Assembly: GCF_019429485.1 (NCBI RefSeq)
Contig: NZ_JAHXZN010000006.1
Location: 1-64,000, forward strand
DNA from: Sphingomonas citri
GTDB lineage: Bacteria; Pseudomonadota; Alphaproteobacteria; Sphingomonadales; Sphingomonadaceae
Direction: 5' to 3'
DNA: 64,000 nucleotides
Shown here: one piece after another, positions 54,571-62,890 of the stretch
Position numbering within the stretch: the stretch's first letter is position 1
Layout: every line of letters starts with the position of its first letter
Notes under the pieces: generated by a model
The model's input: the letters and a program-made list of their open reading frames with translations, nothing else
The model's database searches: none
What the model was told of the DNA's origin: nothing
Program-made: the position numbers and the translations under genes

Positions 54571-57417
54571 TCAGAACGAGAAGCGCACGCCGGCGTCGTA
54601 CCGCGGGCCGAAGTTCTGGTATTGCAGCAGCTGGTTGTCGAACCGGCCGGTGGTGTAATATTTTGCGTTGAACAGATTGGTGCCCTCCACGAACACCTGG
54701 GCGTAGGGCGTGACGTTCACCGCGACGCTGCCGTCGAACTGGCCATAGTCGCGCACGAAGATCGGCTCGTTGCCCGCGCCGCCGGCGAGCTCGCGCAGGA
54801 AGCGCTCGCGGCGGTTGTAGGCGATGCGCGCCGAGACGCCGTATTTCTCGTAGAAGACCGTGGCGTTCTGCGAGTTGCCGATCCCCTCCGCGGCGAACGA
54901 CTGGCCCACCTGGCTGGTGTCGAAGTCGCGGTTGGTGCTGACGAAGGTCGCGTTGGCCTGGACGCCGAAGCCGCTCAGCACGCCCGGCAGCCAGTCGAAC
55001 GTGTGCACCAGGTTGAGCTCGAGCCCCTTGATGTCGAGCGACTGGGCGTTGCGCGGGCGCCGCACGCTGAAGCGCGCGGTGTTCTGGTCGACGATCAGCC
55101 CGCCGACCGGCAGCCCGACGCCCTGTGCGTTGCCCGCGTTGCGGATCGGGAACAGCTCGTCGCCGAACAGCTGGATGATGAAATCGTCCACCTTCTTGTA
55201 GAACACCGCCGCCGACAGCGTGGTGGTGCGCGTCGGATACCATTCCAGCGACAAATCGAGGTTCTTCGCCTGGTACGGCTTGAGATTGGGGTTACCGCCG
55301 CTCGCGGTGAGCGTGGCCGGGCGCAGCGTGCCGATGTCGAGGCTCGGCGCCAGGTCACCGATCGCGGGCCGGGTCAGCGTCTTGTAGGCGGCGAAGCGGA
55401 CCTGCAGTTCCGGCGTGAAGTTGAGCCGCGCGTTCAGCGCGGGCAGGAAGTTGCTGTACGACGATTTCTGCGAGATCGGCGTGCCGGTCGGGCTGGCGAA
55501 CACGCCGACGTAGATGGTCGGATCGGTCGGCGGGTTGCCCTGCGTGGGGGTCAGGTCGACCAGCTGGCGCTGGCTGCCCGACGAGGTCAGCTCGGTATAT
55601 TCGTAGCGTGCCCCGACGTTGACCAGCCACGGCATGCTGCCGAGCTCACCCGAGAAGTCGACGTCGGCGTAGCTCGCCCACACCGTCTCCTTCACCCGCG
55701 TGCCCGGCTGCGGCGCGACCGCGTAGCCGTTGGTCGCGGCGTAGCGTGCCGCGGTCGTGCCCGGCGCGAGGCCGTATTTCGTGTCGAGCGCCGAGGTCGC
55801 CGCCGGGCTCGCCAGGAAGTTGAGATATCGGAACGCGTCATAGGTGAGGAAGGTGGTCGGCACCGAGCCGCTCGGCGCGCCCAGCCCCTTCACCGTGAAG
55901 GGCGACAGCAGCGACGAGTCCGCCAGCGTCGGGTAGCCGCAATAGACGCAGCCGACGTCGTCGCCCGAGGTGATCGCGACGTTGCTCTTGTCGCGCGTCG
56001 TGCTCATCAGGCCGAAGCGCACCGTCTGGAGGATGCCCAGCGCCGGCTTCCACTCGTTGTTCCAGCGGTATTCCTGCACCTTCTCGGTGACGTCGTTGCC
56101 GTTGATCCCGGCGATATGGGTGCGACCCAGCGCCGGGTTGGTCAGCACGCCGTCGGCGAAGCCGTTGACCGTGGGGATGCCGTTCCCGTCCGCCTGGGTG
56201 AAGGAATAGGGCGTGGGCGTGCCGATCACGGTGAAATAGGAGCCGCCGCCGCCCGCGTTCTTGGCGCGCGAGTAGGAGGCGTCGATCACCATCTTGAAGT
56301 TGTTCGCCGGGTTCCACTCGGCGTTGAAGCCGCCCTCCCAGGTCGTCGTCTCGCGCAGCGCGCCCGAGGAGATGAAGTCGGCGTTGCCGTTGGTGGTCAG
56401 CGAGGTGACGGTGCGATTGTCGTCGATCGTCGCCGCGGTGTAGCTGGTCGGCTCGAACCAGGCGCCGAGCGCGCGAGTCTTCGAGTCGCTCTTGAACTTG
56501 TTGTACAGGCCGTCGAGCGTGAAGGTCAGCTCGTCGGTCGGCTGGTACTGCGCCACCACCGTCGCGCCGAGGCGGGTGCGGTCGTCGCGCGCGGTGTTCA
56601 CGTCGAAGTTGCGCGGCGCGTAGACGCCCGTGGCGATCGGGTTGCTGTTCGGCCCGACCGAGCTGTTGGGCAGATAGCCGTCGTTGCTGACCGAGGCGAT
56701 CTGCGCGATTCGGCGCTGGTACGAGACCGAGGCGAGCAGGCCCAGCTTGCCGTCGGCGAAGGTGTTGCTGATCAGCCCGAAGCCCTGCGGCGTGAACTTG
56801 TCGCTGTTCTTCTCGTACAGCGCCTTGCCGGTCGCGATCACCTTGAAGCCGTTGAGCGCGAGCGGGCGCGGCGTCTGCACGTTGATCGTCGCGCCGATGC
56901 CGCCGCCCTGCAACGGCGCCTGCGCGGTCTTGTAGACCTGTGCGCCGCTGATCAGCTCGGCCGGGATGAGGTCGAACGAGAAGGCGCGGTTGTAATTGTC
57001 GCTGGCGAAGCTGCGCCCGTTGAACAGCACGGTGTTGAACGCCGGCCCCAGGCCGCGCACGCTGACCTGCGCACCCTCGCCGTTGGTGCGGTCGATCGCG
57101 ACGCCGGGGATGCGCTGGAGCGACTCGGCGACGTTCGCGTCCGGGAACTTGCCGAGATCCTCCGAGGAGATCGCGTCGAGGATGCCGACCGCGTCGCGCT
57201 TCTGCGCGGCGGAGGAGGCGATGCTGCCGCGGATGCCGGTGACGACGATGTCCTCGGCGGCATTGTCGGTCTGGCCGGGCGGGGCGGAGACCGCGGGCGG
57301 CGCCTCTTGCGCCAGCACCGGGGTGGCGGCGATCAACGCGCCGATCGCGCATCCCATGCCGCCCGAGAACAGAAAAGCACGCGCCGTCACTTGCCGAAAG
57401 CTGGTCGCCACCGTCAT
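54571..57417 (-). CDS. TonB-dependent receptor, TonB-Xanth-Caul type
   Basis: A receptor of about 948 residues. The signal peptide (FLFSGGMGCAIGALIAATPV then LA) is followed by the TonB box EDIVVTGIRGSIASS and the hallmark GILDAISSEDLGKFPDANVA, ESLQRIPGVAIDRTNGEGAQ, VSVRGLGPAFNTVLFNGRSF of TIGR01782. The barrel ends YDAGVRFSF. The family imports sugars, sugar oligomers or other complex molecules. The start is uncertain: ATG 57417 directly touches GGGGAGG, GTG 57411 has better spacing, and the frame opens at GTG 57438. It is divergent from the halogenase-like gene, so the two probably share control. Confidence 0.87.
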   Translation of the reverse strand: MTVATSFRQVTARAFLFSGGMGCAIGALIAATPVLAQEAPPAVSAPPGQTDNAAEDIVVTGIRGSIASSAAQKRDAVGILDAISSEDLGKFPDANVAESLQRIPGVAIDRTNGEGAQVSVRGLGPAFNTVLFNGRSFASDNYNRAFSFDLIPAELISGAQVYKTAQAPLQGGGIGATINVQTPRPLALNGFKVIATGKALYEKNSDKFTPQGFGLISNTFADGKLGLLASVSYQRRIAQIASVSNDGYLPNSSVGPNSNPIATGVYAPRNFDVNTARDDRTRLGATVVAQYQPTDELTFTLDGLYNKFKSDSKTRALGAWFEPTSYTAATIDDNRTVTSLTTNGNADFISSGALRETTTWEGGFNAEWNPANNFKMVIDASYSRAKNAGGGGSYFTVIGTPTPYSFTQADGNGIPTVNGFADGVLTNPALGRTHIAGINGNDVTEKVQEYRWNNEWKPALGILQTVRFGLMSTTRDKSNVAITSGDDVGCVYCGYPTLADSSLLSPFTVKGLGAPSGSVPTTFLTYDAFRYLNFLASPAATSALDTKYGLAPGTTAARYAATNGYAVAPQPGTRVKETVWASYADVDFSGELGSMPWLVNVGARYEYTELTSSGSQRQLVDLTPTQGNPPTDPTIYVGVFASPTGTPISQKSSYSNFLPALNARLNFTPELQVRFAAYKTLTRPAIGDLAPSLDIGTLRPATLTASGGNPNLKPYQAKNLDLSLEWYPTRTTTLSAAVFYKKVDDFIIQLFGDELFPIRNAGNAQGVGLPVGGLIVDQNTARFSVRRPRNAQSLDIKGLELNLVHTFDWLPGVLSGFGVQANATFVSTNRDFDTSQVGQSFAAEGIGNSQNATVFYEKYGVSARIAYNRRERFLRELAGGAGNEPIFVRDYGQFDGSVAVNVTPYAQVFVEGTNLFNAKYYTTGRFDNQLLQYQNFGPRYDAGVRFSF

Positions 57418-57499
57418 CCTCCCCAATCGCAGCCACACTTGTTATGCGTGTGCTGTCGAAACAGTCTCACGGATATATCTGACAAATACAAGTGGGATC

Positions 57500-57513
57500 G
57501 ATTACGTAAACGA
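57500..57513. promoter_or_regulatory. Possible operator between receptor and halogenase-like gene
   Basis: CGATTACGTAAACG is a near-perfect palindrome (core TTACGTAA, 57502-57509) with a central CG, as in many LacI-type operators. It sits in the AT-richest part of the 113- to 134-nt divergent gap. No regulator of that family is encoded nearby. Confidence 0.3.
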
Positions 57514-57550
57514 CGCAAAGACGTCGCAGCGGAGAGGTTCGAGAGGGATA

Positions 57551-59122
57551 ATGTCGGCAAATCAACGGCATGACGACGCGCCTGTGACTGAAGTGGTAGT
57601 GGTCGGCGGCGGCTCGGCGGGATGGATCGCGGCGTGTCGACTCGCCGCCCAGGCGCAGCGCACGCGCAGCGGCGTCGCGGTGACACTGGTGGAGTCCGCG
57701 CGCATCCCCACCGTCGGGGTCGGCGAGGGCACCTGGCCGACGATGCGCAACACCTTGGCGAAGATCGGGATCTCCGAGACCGACTTCGTCCGCGGCTGCG
57801 ACGCGGCGTTCAAGCAGGGGGCGCGCTTCGCCGGCTGGACCGATGATTCGCCCGGCGAGGGCTATTATCACCCGCTCAACCCGCCGGCGGGCGCGACCGA
57901 ACTCGACCTCGCGCCGCACTGGCTCGCCCAGTCCGATGCGCCGGAGGCGGCGGACTTCGCCACCTGGGTCGATTTTCAGGCCACGCTCTGCGACGCCGGG
58001 TTGGCGCCCAAGTCGATCACCACGCCCGAGTGGGTGGGCCAGGCGAACTACGCCTACCATCTCGACGCGGGCAAGTTCGCCACGCTGCTGCGCGAGCACG
58101 CGGTCGAGCGGCTCGGCGTGCGCCACGTGCTCGGCGACGTCGCGCGGGTCGAGCAGGGCGACGGCGGGGACGTCACCGCGCTGGTGCTCGCCGACGGTGC
58201 CGCGATCGCGGGCGACCTGTTCGTCGACTGCACAGGCTTCGCCGCGCTGCTGATCGGCGGGGTCTACGCGGTGCCGTTCCGCCGCTGCGGCGACGTGCTG
58301 TTCGCCGATCGCGCCATCGCGCTGCAGGTGCCGTACGACCGCGAGGACGCGCCGATCACCTGCCACACCGTCTCCACCGCGCAGGCGGCGGGGTGGATCT
58401 GGGACATCGGGCTGTGGACCCGCCGCGGCGTCGGCCATGTCTACAGCAGCGCGCATATCGGCGACGACGAGGCCGAGGCGGCGCTGCGCCGCTATGTCGG
58501 CCCCGCCGCCGACTCGCTCACCGCACGACGCATCACGATCGACGGCGGGCATCGCGAGCGCTTCTGGCAGAACAATGTCGTCGCGGTCGGGCTGTCGGCG
58601 GGGTTCATCGAGCCGCTCGAGGCCTCGGCGCTGATGCTGATCGAGGCGTCGATGGACGCGATCGCCGACCGGTTGCCGCGCACCCGCGGCGCGATGCGCG
58701 TCGCCGCGCGCCAGTTCAACGCCGCCTTCACGCACCATTGGGCGCGCATCATCGAGTTCCTCAAGCTCCACTACGCGATCACCAAGCGCACTGACACCGA
58801 CTTCTGGCGCGACAATGCCTCGCCCGCGACCTGGCCCGACGGGCTGGCCGAGCGGCTCGAGCTGTGGCGCACCCAGCCGCCCGCGCCGCAGGACTTCGAC
58901 CACGCGCGCGAGGTCTTCTCCTGGCCGAGCTACCAGTACGTGCTCCACGGCATGCGCTTCGACGCGCATTATGCCCCGATCGACCCCGCCGCGCCCGAGA
59001 GCGCACTGGCGCGGCGCCATCTCGCCCGCGCCGAGCGCGCGCGCGCCGAGGCGATGCAGCGGCTGCCGCGCCACCGCGACCTGATCCGGGCGGTGCGCGA
59101 GCACGGGTTGCAGGCGGTATGA
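57551..59122 (+). CDS. Flavin-dependent tryptophan halogenase family protein
   Basis: A 523-residue protein. FAD binding is through VVVVGGGSAGWIAACRLAAQ (GGGSAGW at 19-25). VGVGEGTWPTMRNTLAKIGI is typical. Lys88 in CDAAFKQGARFAGW stands at the place of the halogenase Lys that carries the chloramine or hypohalous acid, and GWIWDIGLWTRRG is the family's WxWxI motif. At residues 354-361 EPLEASAL replaces the usual EPLESTGI-like stretch by the chloride site. Such genes, found next to TonB receptors and SapC in sphingomonads, have mostly unproven halogenating activity. It overlaps sapC by ATGA. Confidence 0.85.
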   Translation: MSANQRHDDAPVTEVVVVGGGSAGWIAACRLAAQAQRTRSGVAVTLVESARIPTVGVGEGTWPTMRNTLAKIGISETDFVRGCDAAFKQGARFAGWTDDSPGEGYYHPLNPPAGATELDLAPHWLAQSDAPEAADFATWVDFQATLCDAGLAPKSITTPEWVGQANYAYHLDAGKFATLLREHAVERLGVRHVLGDVARVEQGDGGDVTALVLADGAAIAGDLFVDCTGFAALLIGGVYAVPFRRCGDVLFADRAIALQVPYDREDAPITCHTVSTAQAAGWIWDIGLWTRRGVGHVYSSAHIGDDEAEAALRRYVGPAADSLTARRITIDGGHRERFWQNNVVAVGLSAGFIEPLEASALMLIEASMDAIADRLPRTRGAMRVAARQFNAAFTHHWARIIEFLKLHYAITKRTDTDFWRDNASPATWPDGLAERLELWRTQPPAPQDFDHAREVFSWPSYQYVLHGMRFDAHYAPIDPAAPESALARRHLARAERARAEAMQRLPRHRDLIRAVREHGLQAV

Positions 59123-59868
59123 GCGGCCTGGTCGCGCTCGACCCCGCCCGCCACGAGACCGTACGCTTCGACGCGGCGGCGGCAGGGCGAGGGCGCGCGA
59201 TCGCGCAGCTCGGGCGCGGCGAGATCGCGCTGGCGGCGTGCGACATGCCCTTGTGCTTCGCCAAGGACGGCGGCACCGGCCGCTTCAACCTGGTCGCGCT
59301 GATGGCGCTGGGCGGCGACAACCTGTTCGCGGGGGCGGGCGGCTTCCACGCCACCTACATGCCCCAGGCGGTGCTGCTCGGCGCCTTCCGCCTCGCCGAG
59401 GGCGGCAGCGGGCTCGCGATCGACCCCGCCGACGCGTCGATCGGTGCGCGTGGCGCGGCGCTCATCGAGCGCGGCGCGGTGACGTCGCTGGTCGCCGAGC
59501 TGCGCGCTGCCTTGCAGCGGCTGGTCGAGGACGTGGCCGCCGCGCGCGCGCTGGCAGAGGCGCTCGCGCGGCACCGGCTGCTGCGGCCGTGGCGGCTGGT
59601 GCTGCGCCGCGCCGAGGCGCGCGAGCACGCGCTCGACGGTCTCTACACGATCGACGAGGAGGCGCTCGCCGCGCTCGACGAGGCGGCGGTGGTGGCGCTC
59701 CACCGCGACGGGTCGCTCGCCGCGGCGGCGGTGATCGCCGCCTCGCGCCAGCAGCTCGAGCGGCTGCGCCAGCTCCACGATGCCGCACAGCCGGACGCTC
59801 GGATCGTCGTGGGCGAGCTGCGCCTGACGAGTGAACCGCGCGCCCGGCTCGACAATCACGTTATATAG
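59119..59868 (+). CDS. SapC-family protein
   Basis: A 249-residue SapC family protein: the opening GLVALDPARHETVRFDAAAA, the conserved LAACDMPLCFAKDGGTGRFN, ALMALGGDNLFAGAGGFHAT then YMPQAVLLGAFRLAEG, and a helical end. SapC was named for an S-layer/peptide-related protein, but its biochemical role is not known. In sphingomonads and caulobacters it accompanies TonB receptors and halogenase-like genes, as here. The start ATG 59119 overlaps the preceding stop. Confidence 0.85.
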   Translation: MSGLVALDPARHETVRFDAAAAGRGRAIAQLGRGEIALAACDMPLCFAKDGGTGRFNLVALMALGGDNLFAGAGGFHATYMPQAVLLGAFRLAEGGSGLAIDPADASIGARGAALIERGAVTSLVAELRAALQRLVEDVAAARALAEALARHRLLRPWRLVLRRAEAREHALDGLYTIDEEALAALDEAAVVALHRDGSLAAAAVIAASRQQLERLRQLHDAAQPDARIVVGELRLTSEPRARLDNHVI

Positions 59869-59877
59869 TGTATTAAC
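59860..59877 (+). promoter_or_regulatory. AT-rich operator-like site before the GntR gene
   Basis: GTTATATAGTGTATTAAC has GT and AC ends and alternating TA steps, resembling operators of short GntR (YtrA-type) regulators, and is exceptional for this GC-rich region. It overlaps the sapC stop codon and ends 5 nt before the regulator's ATG, so autoregulation is plausible. Confidence 0.35.
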
Positions 59878-59882
59878 GCAGC

Positions 59883-60239
59883 ATGGCAGCGCTGAGCAGC
59901 GACGACTCGCCGGTCTATCTCCGGCTACGCGGCACGATCGCCGCGGCGATCCTGCGCGGCGACTATGCCGCGGGCGACCAGCTCCCCTCGGTGCGCGCGC
60001 TGGCCGCCGAGCATGGCGCCAACCCGCTCACCGTCGCCAAGGCCTATCAGAGCTTCCAGGACGACGGCTATGTCGAGGTGCGTCGCGGCGTCGGCATGTT
60101 CGTGCTGGCGGGGGCGGCGGAGCGGCTGCGCCGCGCCGAGCGCGAGGATTTCGTCGCGCACCAATGGCCGCGCATCCGCGAGCGGATCGACCTGCTCGGG
60201 CTTGACGCGACCGACCTGCTCGAACGAGTCGCCGGCTGA
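59883..60239 (+). CDS. GntR-family transcriptional regulator, short YtrA-type
   Basis: A 118-residue regulator. The winged helix-turn-helix is complete: PVYLRLRGTIAAAILRGDYA, AGDQLPSVRALAAEHGANPL, TVAKAYQSFQDDGYVEVRRG, VGMFVLAGA. Only about 45 helical residues follow, as in the YtrA subfamily, which lacks a large effector domain. YtrA-type genes often precede ABC transporters, but none lies here. It stands 14 nt after sapC on the same strand and may control the receptor/halogenase group. Confidence 0.88.
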   Translation: MAALSSDDSPVYLRLRGTIAAAILRGDYAAGDQLPSVRALAAEHGANPLTVAKAYQSFQDDGYVEVRRGVGMFVLAGAAERLRRAEREDFVAHQWPRIRERIDLLGLDATDLLERVAG

Positions 60240-60255
60240 GGCGTTGTCGGGCGTG

Positions 60256-60741
60256 ATGCGACGCCTGATCTCCCTCGCGGCCTGCGCCGCGCTCGCCGCC
60301 TGCCAGCAGCAGCCCGACCAGCCCGGCAACACGGCGCCTGTTCCCACGCCCAGCGCGTCGCCCAGCGCCGCCGCCACGCCTGTCGCGGCGCTGGCACGCT
60401 ACGTCGGCCACTACCCGACCGACGCGGTGGAGGGGGGCAGCAGCTTCCTGGCCGACCCGGCGGTGCGCGCGGCGGTGGCGGCGGCGGTGCCCGACGAGGG
60501 CGTGCGCGCGCGCGTGCTCGACACCGACGTCACCGCCACGCCGATCGCCGAGGTCGAGGGGCGCGTGCTCGCCTACGGTTGCGAGCCGCACAATTGCGGG
60601 CCGCACAACTGGGCGATCGCGCTGGCGCCCGACGGCGGCACGGGCGCGGTCTGCTATTATGACGAGGACCGCAGGGTGGCGCGCTGGTATCCCGAGGGCG
60701 CGGGGCCGAACCCGGCGAGCGGGTGCCCGTCGGGGGAGTGA
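60256..60741 (+). CDS. Ivy-like (lysozyme inhibitor family) lipoprotein
   Basis: A 161-residue lipoprotein. The signal MRRLISLAACAALAAC has a lipobox LAAC with Cys16. A Pro/Ser/Thr linker follows to about residue 46. The domain ends with GRVLAYGCEPHNCGPHNWAI then ALAPDGGTGAVCYYDED. The CEPHNC loop is very like the CKPHDC loop that Ivy inserts into the active site of C-type lysozymes, and the flanking FLADPAVRAAVAAAVP fits the family. An inhibitor of lysozyme or of the cell's own lytic transglycosylases is therefore inferred. ATG 60256 or GTG 60253 starts it. Confidence 0.65.
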   Translation: MRRLISLAACAALAACQQQPDQPGNTAPVPTPSASPSAAATPVAALARYVGHYPTDAVEGGSSFLADPAVRAAVAAAVPDEGVRARVLDTDVTATPIAEVEGRVLAYGCEPHNCGPHNWAIALAPDGGTGAVCYYDEDRRVARWYPEGAGPNPASGCPSGE

Positions 60742-60782
60742 GGCGAAGTTCAGGGTAGCAGTGCTCCGGCCCTCACTACGGT

Positions 60783-61116
60783 CGTGCCCCGGCGCAGGCC
60801 GGGGCCCATTTGGGTGGCGTCGGTGGGTCTCACTCCGGCCTTCCCCACTGGGTACCGGCCTTCGCCGGCGAACGGGGATGAGGTGATCGCACACACCTCC
60901 CTCGCACCGCCCCGGCGAACGCCGGGGTCCAGGTCGGGGACGTCACTGAGACTCACTACGGTCGTCCCACCTCGGCTCCGGCGCGCGCCGGGGAATGCGG
61001 TATAGATCGCCGGGTGCGCTTGCCTGGCACCGTCCTGGCGAACTTCGGGGCCCAGGAGGAGTGTCACTGAGACCCACCGCGGCTTTCCCAACTGGACCCC
61101 GGCGTCCGCCGGGGTG
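60783..61116. repeat. Cluster of CCCCGGCG-type palindromes
   Basis: In a 427-nt gap without genes (60742-61168) at least five arms follow each other: near 60788, 60855, 60909, 60975 and 61096 (for example CCCCGGCGAACGCCGGGGTC at 60910 and GACCCCGGCGTCCGCCGGGG at 61096). They are separated by the usual spacers with GACTCAC/GAGACTCAC-like sequence. Several doublets stand in tandem between the convergent lipoprotein and acyl-CoA dehydrogenase genes. Confidence 0.75.
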
Positions 61117-61168
61117 GAGCAAGGAGGAGGCGGAGCACTCCTCCCCCACTACACGCCCTCGGCCTCGC

Positions 61169-62854
61169 CTAGAATGCCCCCGCCGGCAGCGCGTACAGCA
61201 CCTCCGCGCTCGCGCTCGCCGCCGCCTCCAGCCCCAGCGCCTCGGGCACGATCTGGTCGAGGTAGAAGGCGCAGGCCGCGCGCTTCACCGCGTCGGCCGC
61301 GGGCACCGCGGCCTGGCGCTCCATCAGCCAGCCGCACGACGCCACCGACAGCATCGTCAGGAAGGGATAGCTCGCCGCCTGGCGATCGTCCGCGCTCGCC
61401 CCCTGGAGCCGCCGCCCGACCGCCTCGCAGGCGTCGACCAGCCGCGCCAGCGCGGGGTGGCGCGCGTCGCGGCGCAGGTCCGCGATCAGGTCGGCGAAGG
61501 CGCCGCCGTTCGCGAGCGACAGCTTGCGCCCGACCAGGTCGGCGGCCTGGATCCCGTTCGTCCCCTCGTAGATCGGCGTTATCCGCGCGTCGCGGAAGAA
61601 CTGCGCGGCGCCGGTCTCCTCGACATAGCCCATCCCGCCATGGACCTGCACGCCGAGGCTGGCCACCTCGTTGCCGAGATCGGTGGCGTGCGCCTTGGCG
61701 AGCGGGGTCATCATCTCGAGCCGCTCGCGCGCTTTGGCGTCGCCCAGCGTGGCGCGGTCGACCTGGCCGCAGGCGTAATAGACGAGCGCGCGCGCCGCCA
61801 TCGTCTGCGCCTTCATCCGCAGCAGCATGCGGCGCACGTCGGCATGCTCGACGATCGCCGCGGGGGCGCCGTCGCGCGCGCCCTGGACTCGCTCGCGCGC
61901 ATAGGCCGCCGCCTTCTGCGTCGCGCCCTCCGCCACCTGCACGCCCTGGACGCCGACGTTGAGGCGCGCGTTGTTCATCATCGTGAACATCGCGCGCATG
62001 CCGCCGAACTCGGGGCCGATCAGCTCGCCGACGCAGTCGCCGTTGTCGCCGAACGACAGCACGCAGGTGGGCGAGGCGTGGAGGCCCAGCTTGTGCTCGA
62101 TCGACACCGCGCGCACGTCGTTGGGCGTGCCGTCGAGCCGCACCTTGGGCACGAGGAACAGCGAGATGCCGCGCGTCCCCGCGGGCGCGTCCGGTGTGCG
62201 CGCGAGCACGAGATGGACGATATTGTCGGCGAGGTCGTGGTCGCCGAAGCTGATGAAGATCTTGGTGCCGCTGATCAGGTACGTGCCGTCGCCGCCCCCC
62301 TCTTTCTCGATGGGCGTCGCGGTGGTGCGCAGCGCGCCGACGTCGCTGCCCGCCTGCGGCTCGGTGAGGTTCATCGTGCCGGTCCATTCGCCGCTGGCGA
62401 GCCGGGGCAGGTAGGTCGCCTGCTGCTCGGGCGTGCCGTGGTGCGCCAGCGCCTCGATCGCGCCGACGGTGAGGATCGGCGCGAGCGCGAAGCCCATGTT
62501 GGCGGTGCCGAGCGTCTCCAGCACCGCGGCCTGGACGACGAAGGGCAGGCCCTGGCCGCCCCAGCGCTGGTCGACCCCGATCGTGCCCCAGCCGCCCTCG
62601 ACATAGGCCTGGTAGGCGGCGCGGAAGCCGTCGGGCATGACGACGCCCTCGGGGGTCCAGCGCGCGCCGACGCGGTCGCCCGCGATGGCGAGCGGCGCCC
62701 ATTCGCCCTCAGCGAACGCGCCGATGCCCTCGAGCACCGCCTCGACCGTGTCCGCGCTGGCGGCGGCGAAGCGCTCGTGCCGCGCGATCTCGTCGAGTCC
62801 GACGACATGGTCGAGGACGAAGCGCTGGTCGGCGATGGCGGGCACGAAGGTCAT
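61169..62854 (-). CDS. Acyl-CoA dehydrogenase, long AcdB-type
   Basis: A 561-residue flavoprotein. The N-terminal extension (MTFVPAIADQRFVLDHVVGL) and C-terminal DUF-type tail are those of the group of about 600 residues. The FAD and substrate site includes TMNLTEPQAGSDVGALRTTA, ISGTKIFISFGDHDLADNIV, and the loop with catalytic Glu DARITPIYEGTNGIQAADLV. It introduces a double bond into an acyl-CoA; chain length is not predictable. ATG 62854 follows AGGAGAGAGAA. It is divergent from the Sua5 gene, with 36 nt between the starts. Confidence 0.93.
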   Translation of the reverse strand: MTFVPAIADQRFVLDHVVGLDEIARHERFAAASADTVEAVLEGIGAFAEGEWAPLAIAGDRVGARWTPEGVVMPDGFRAAYQAYVEGGWGTIGVDQRWGGQGLPFVVQAAVLETLGTANMGFALAPILTVGAIEALAHHGTPEQQATYLPRLASGEWTGTMNLTEPQAGSDVGALRTTATPIEKEGGGDGTYLISGTKIFISFGDHDLADNIVHLVLARTPDAPAGTRGISLFLVPKVRLDGTPNDVRAVSIEHKLGLHASPTCVLSFGDNGDCVGELIGPEFGGMRAMFTMMNNARLNVGVQGVQVAEGATQKAAAYARERVQGARDGAPAAIVEHADVRRMLLRMKAQTMAARALVYYACGQVDRATLGDAKARERLEMMTPLAKAHATDLGNEVASLGVQVHGGMGYVEETGAAQFFRDARITPIYEGTNGIQAADLVGRKLSLANGGAFADLIADLRRDARHPALARLVDACEAVGRRLQGASADDRQAASYPFLTMLSVASCGWLMERQAAVPAADAVKRAACAFYLDQIVPEALGLEAAASASAEVLYALPAGAF

Positions 62855-62890
62855 TTCTCTCTCCTGTGCGCCCTCGCTATACCCGGCGCG

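Noticed and set aside
54622..57573. Plus-strand open frame of 983 codons opposite the TonB receptor
   Set aside because: The minus strand encodes a full TonB-dependent receptor with signal peptide and terminal Phe; the plus-strand frame is composition-driven, with Arg/Val/Ala-rich sequence lacking any motif.
60783..61116. Regularly spaced repeats that could suggest a CRISPR array
   Set aside because: The repeats alternate in orientation, are hairpins with conserved spacers, and no cas genes are near; they are palindrome doublets.
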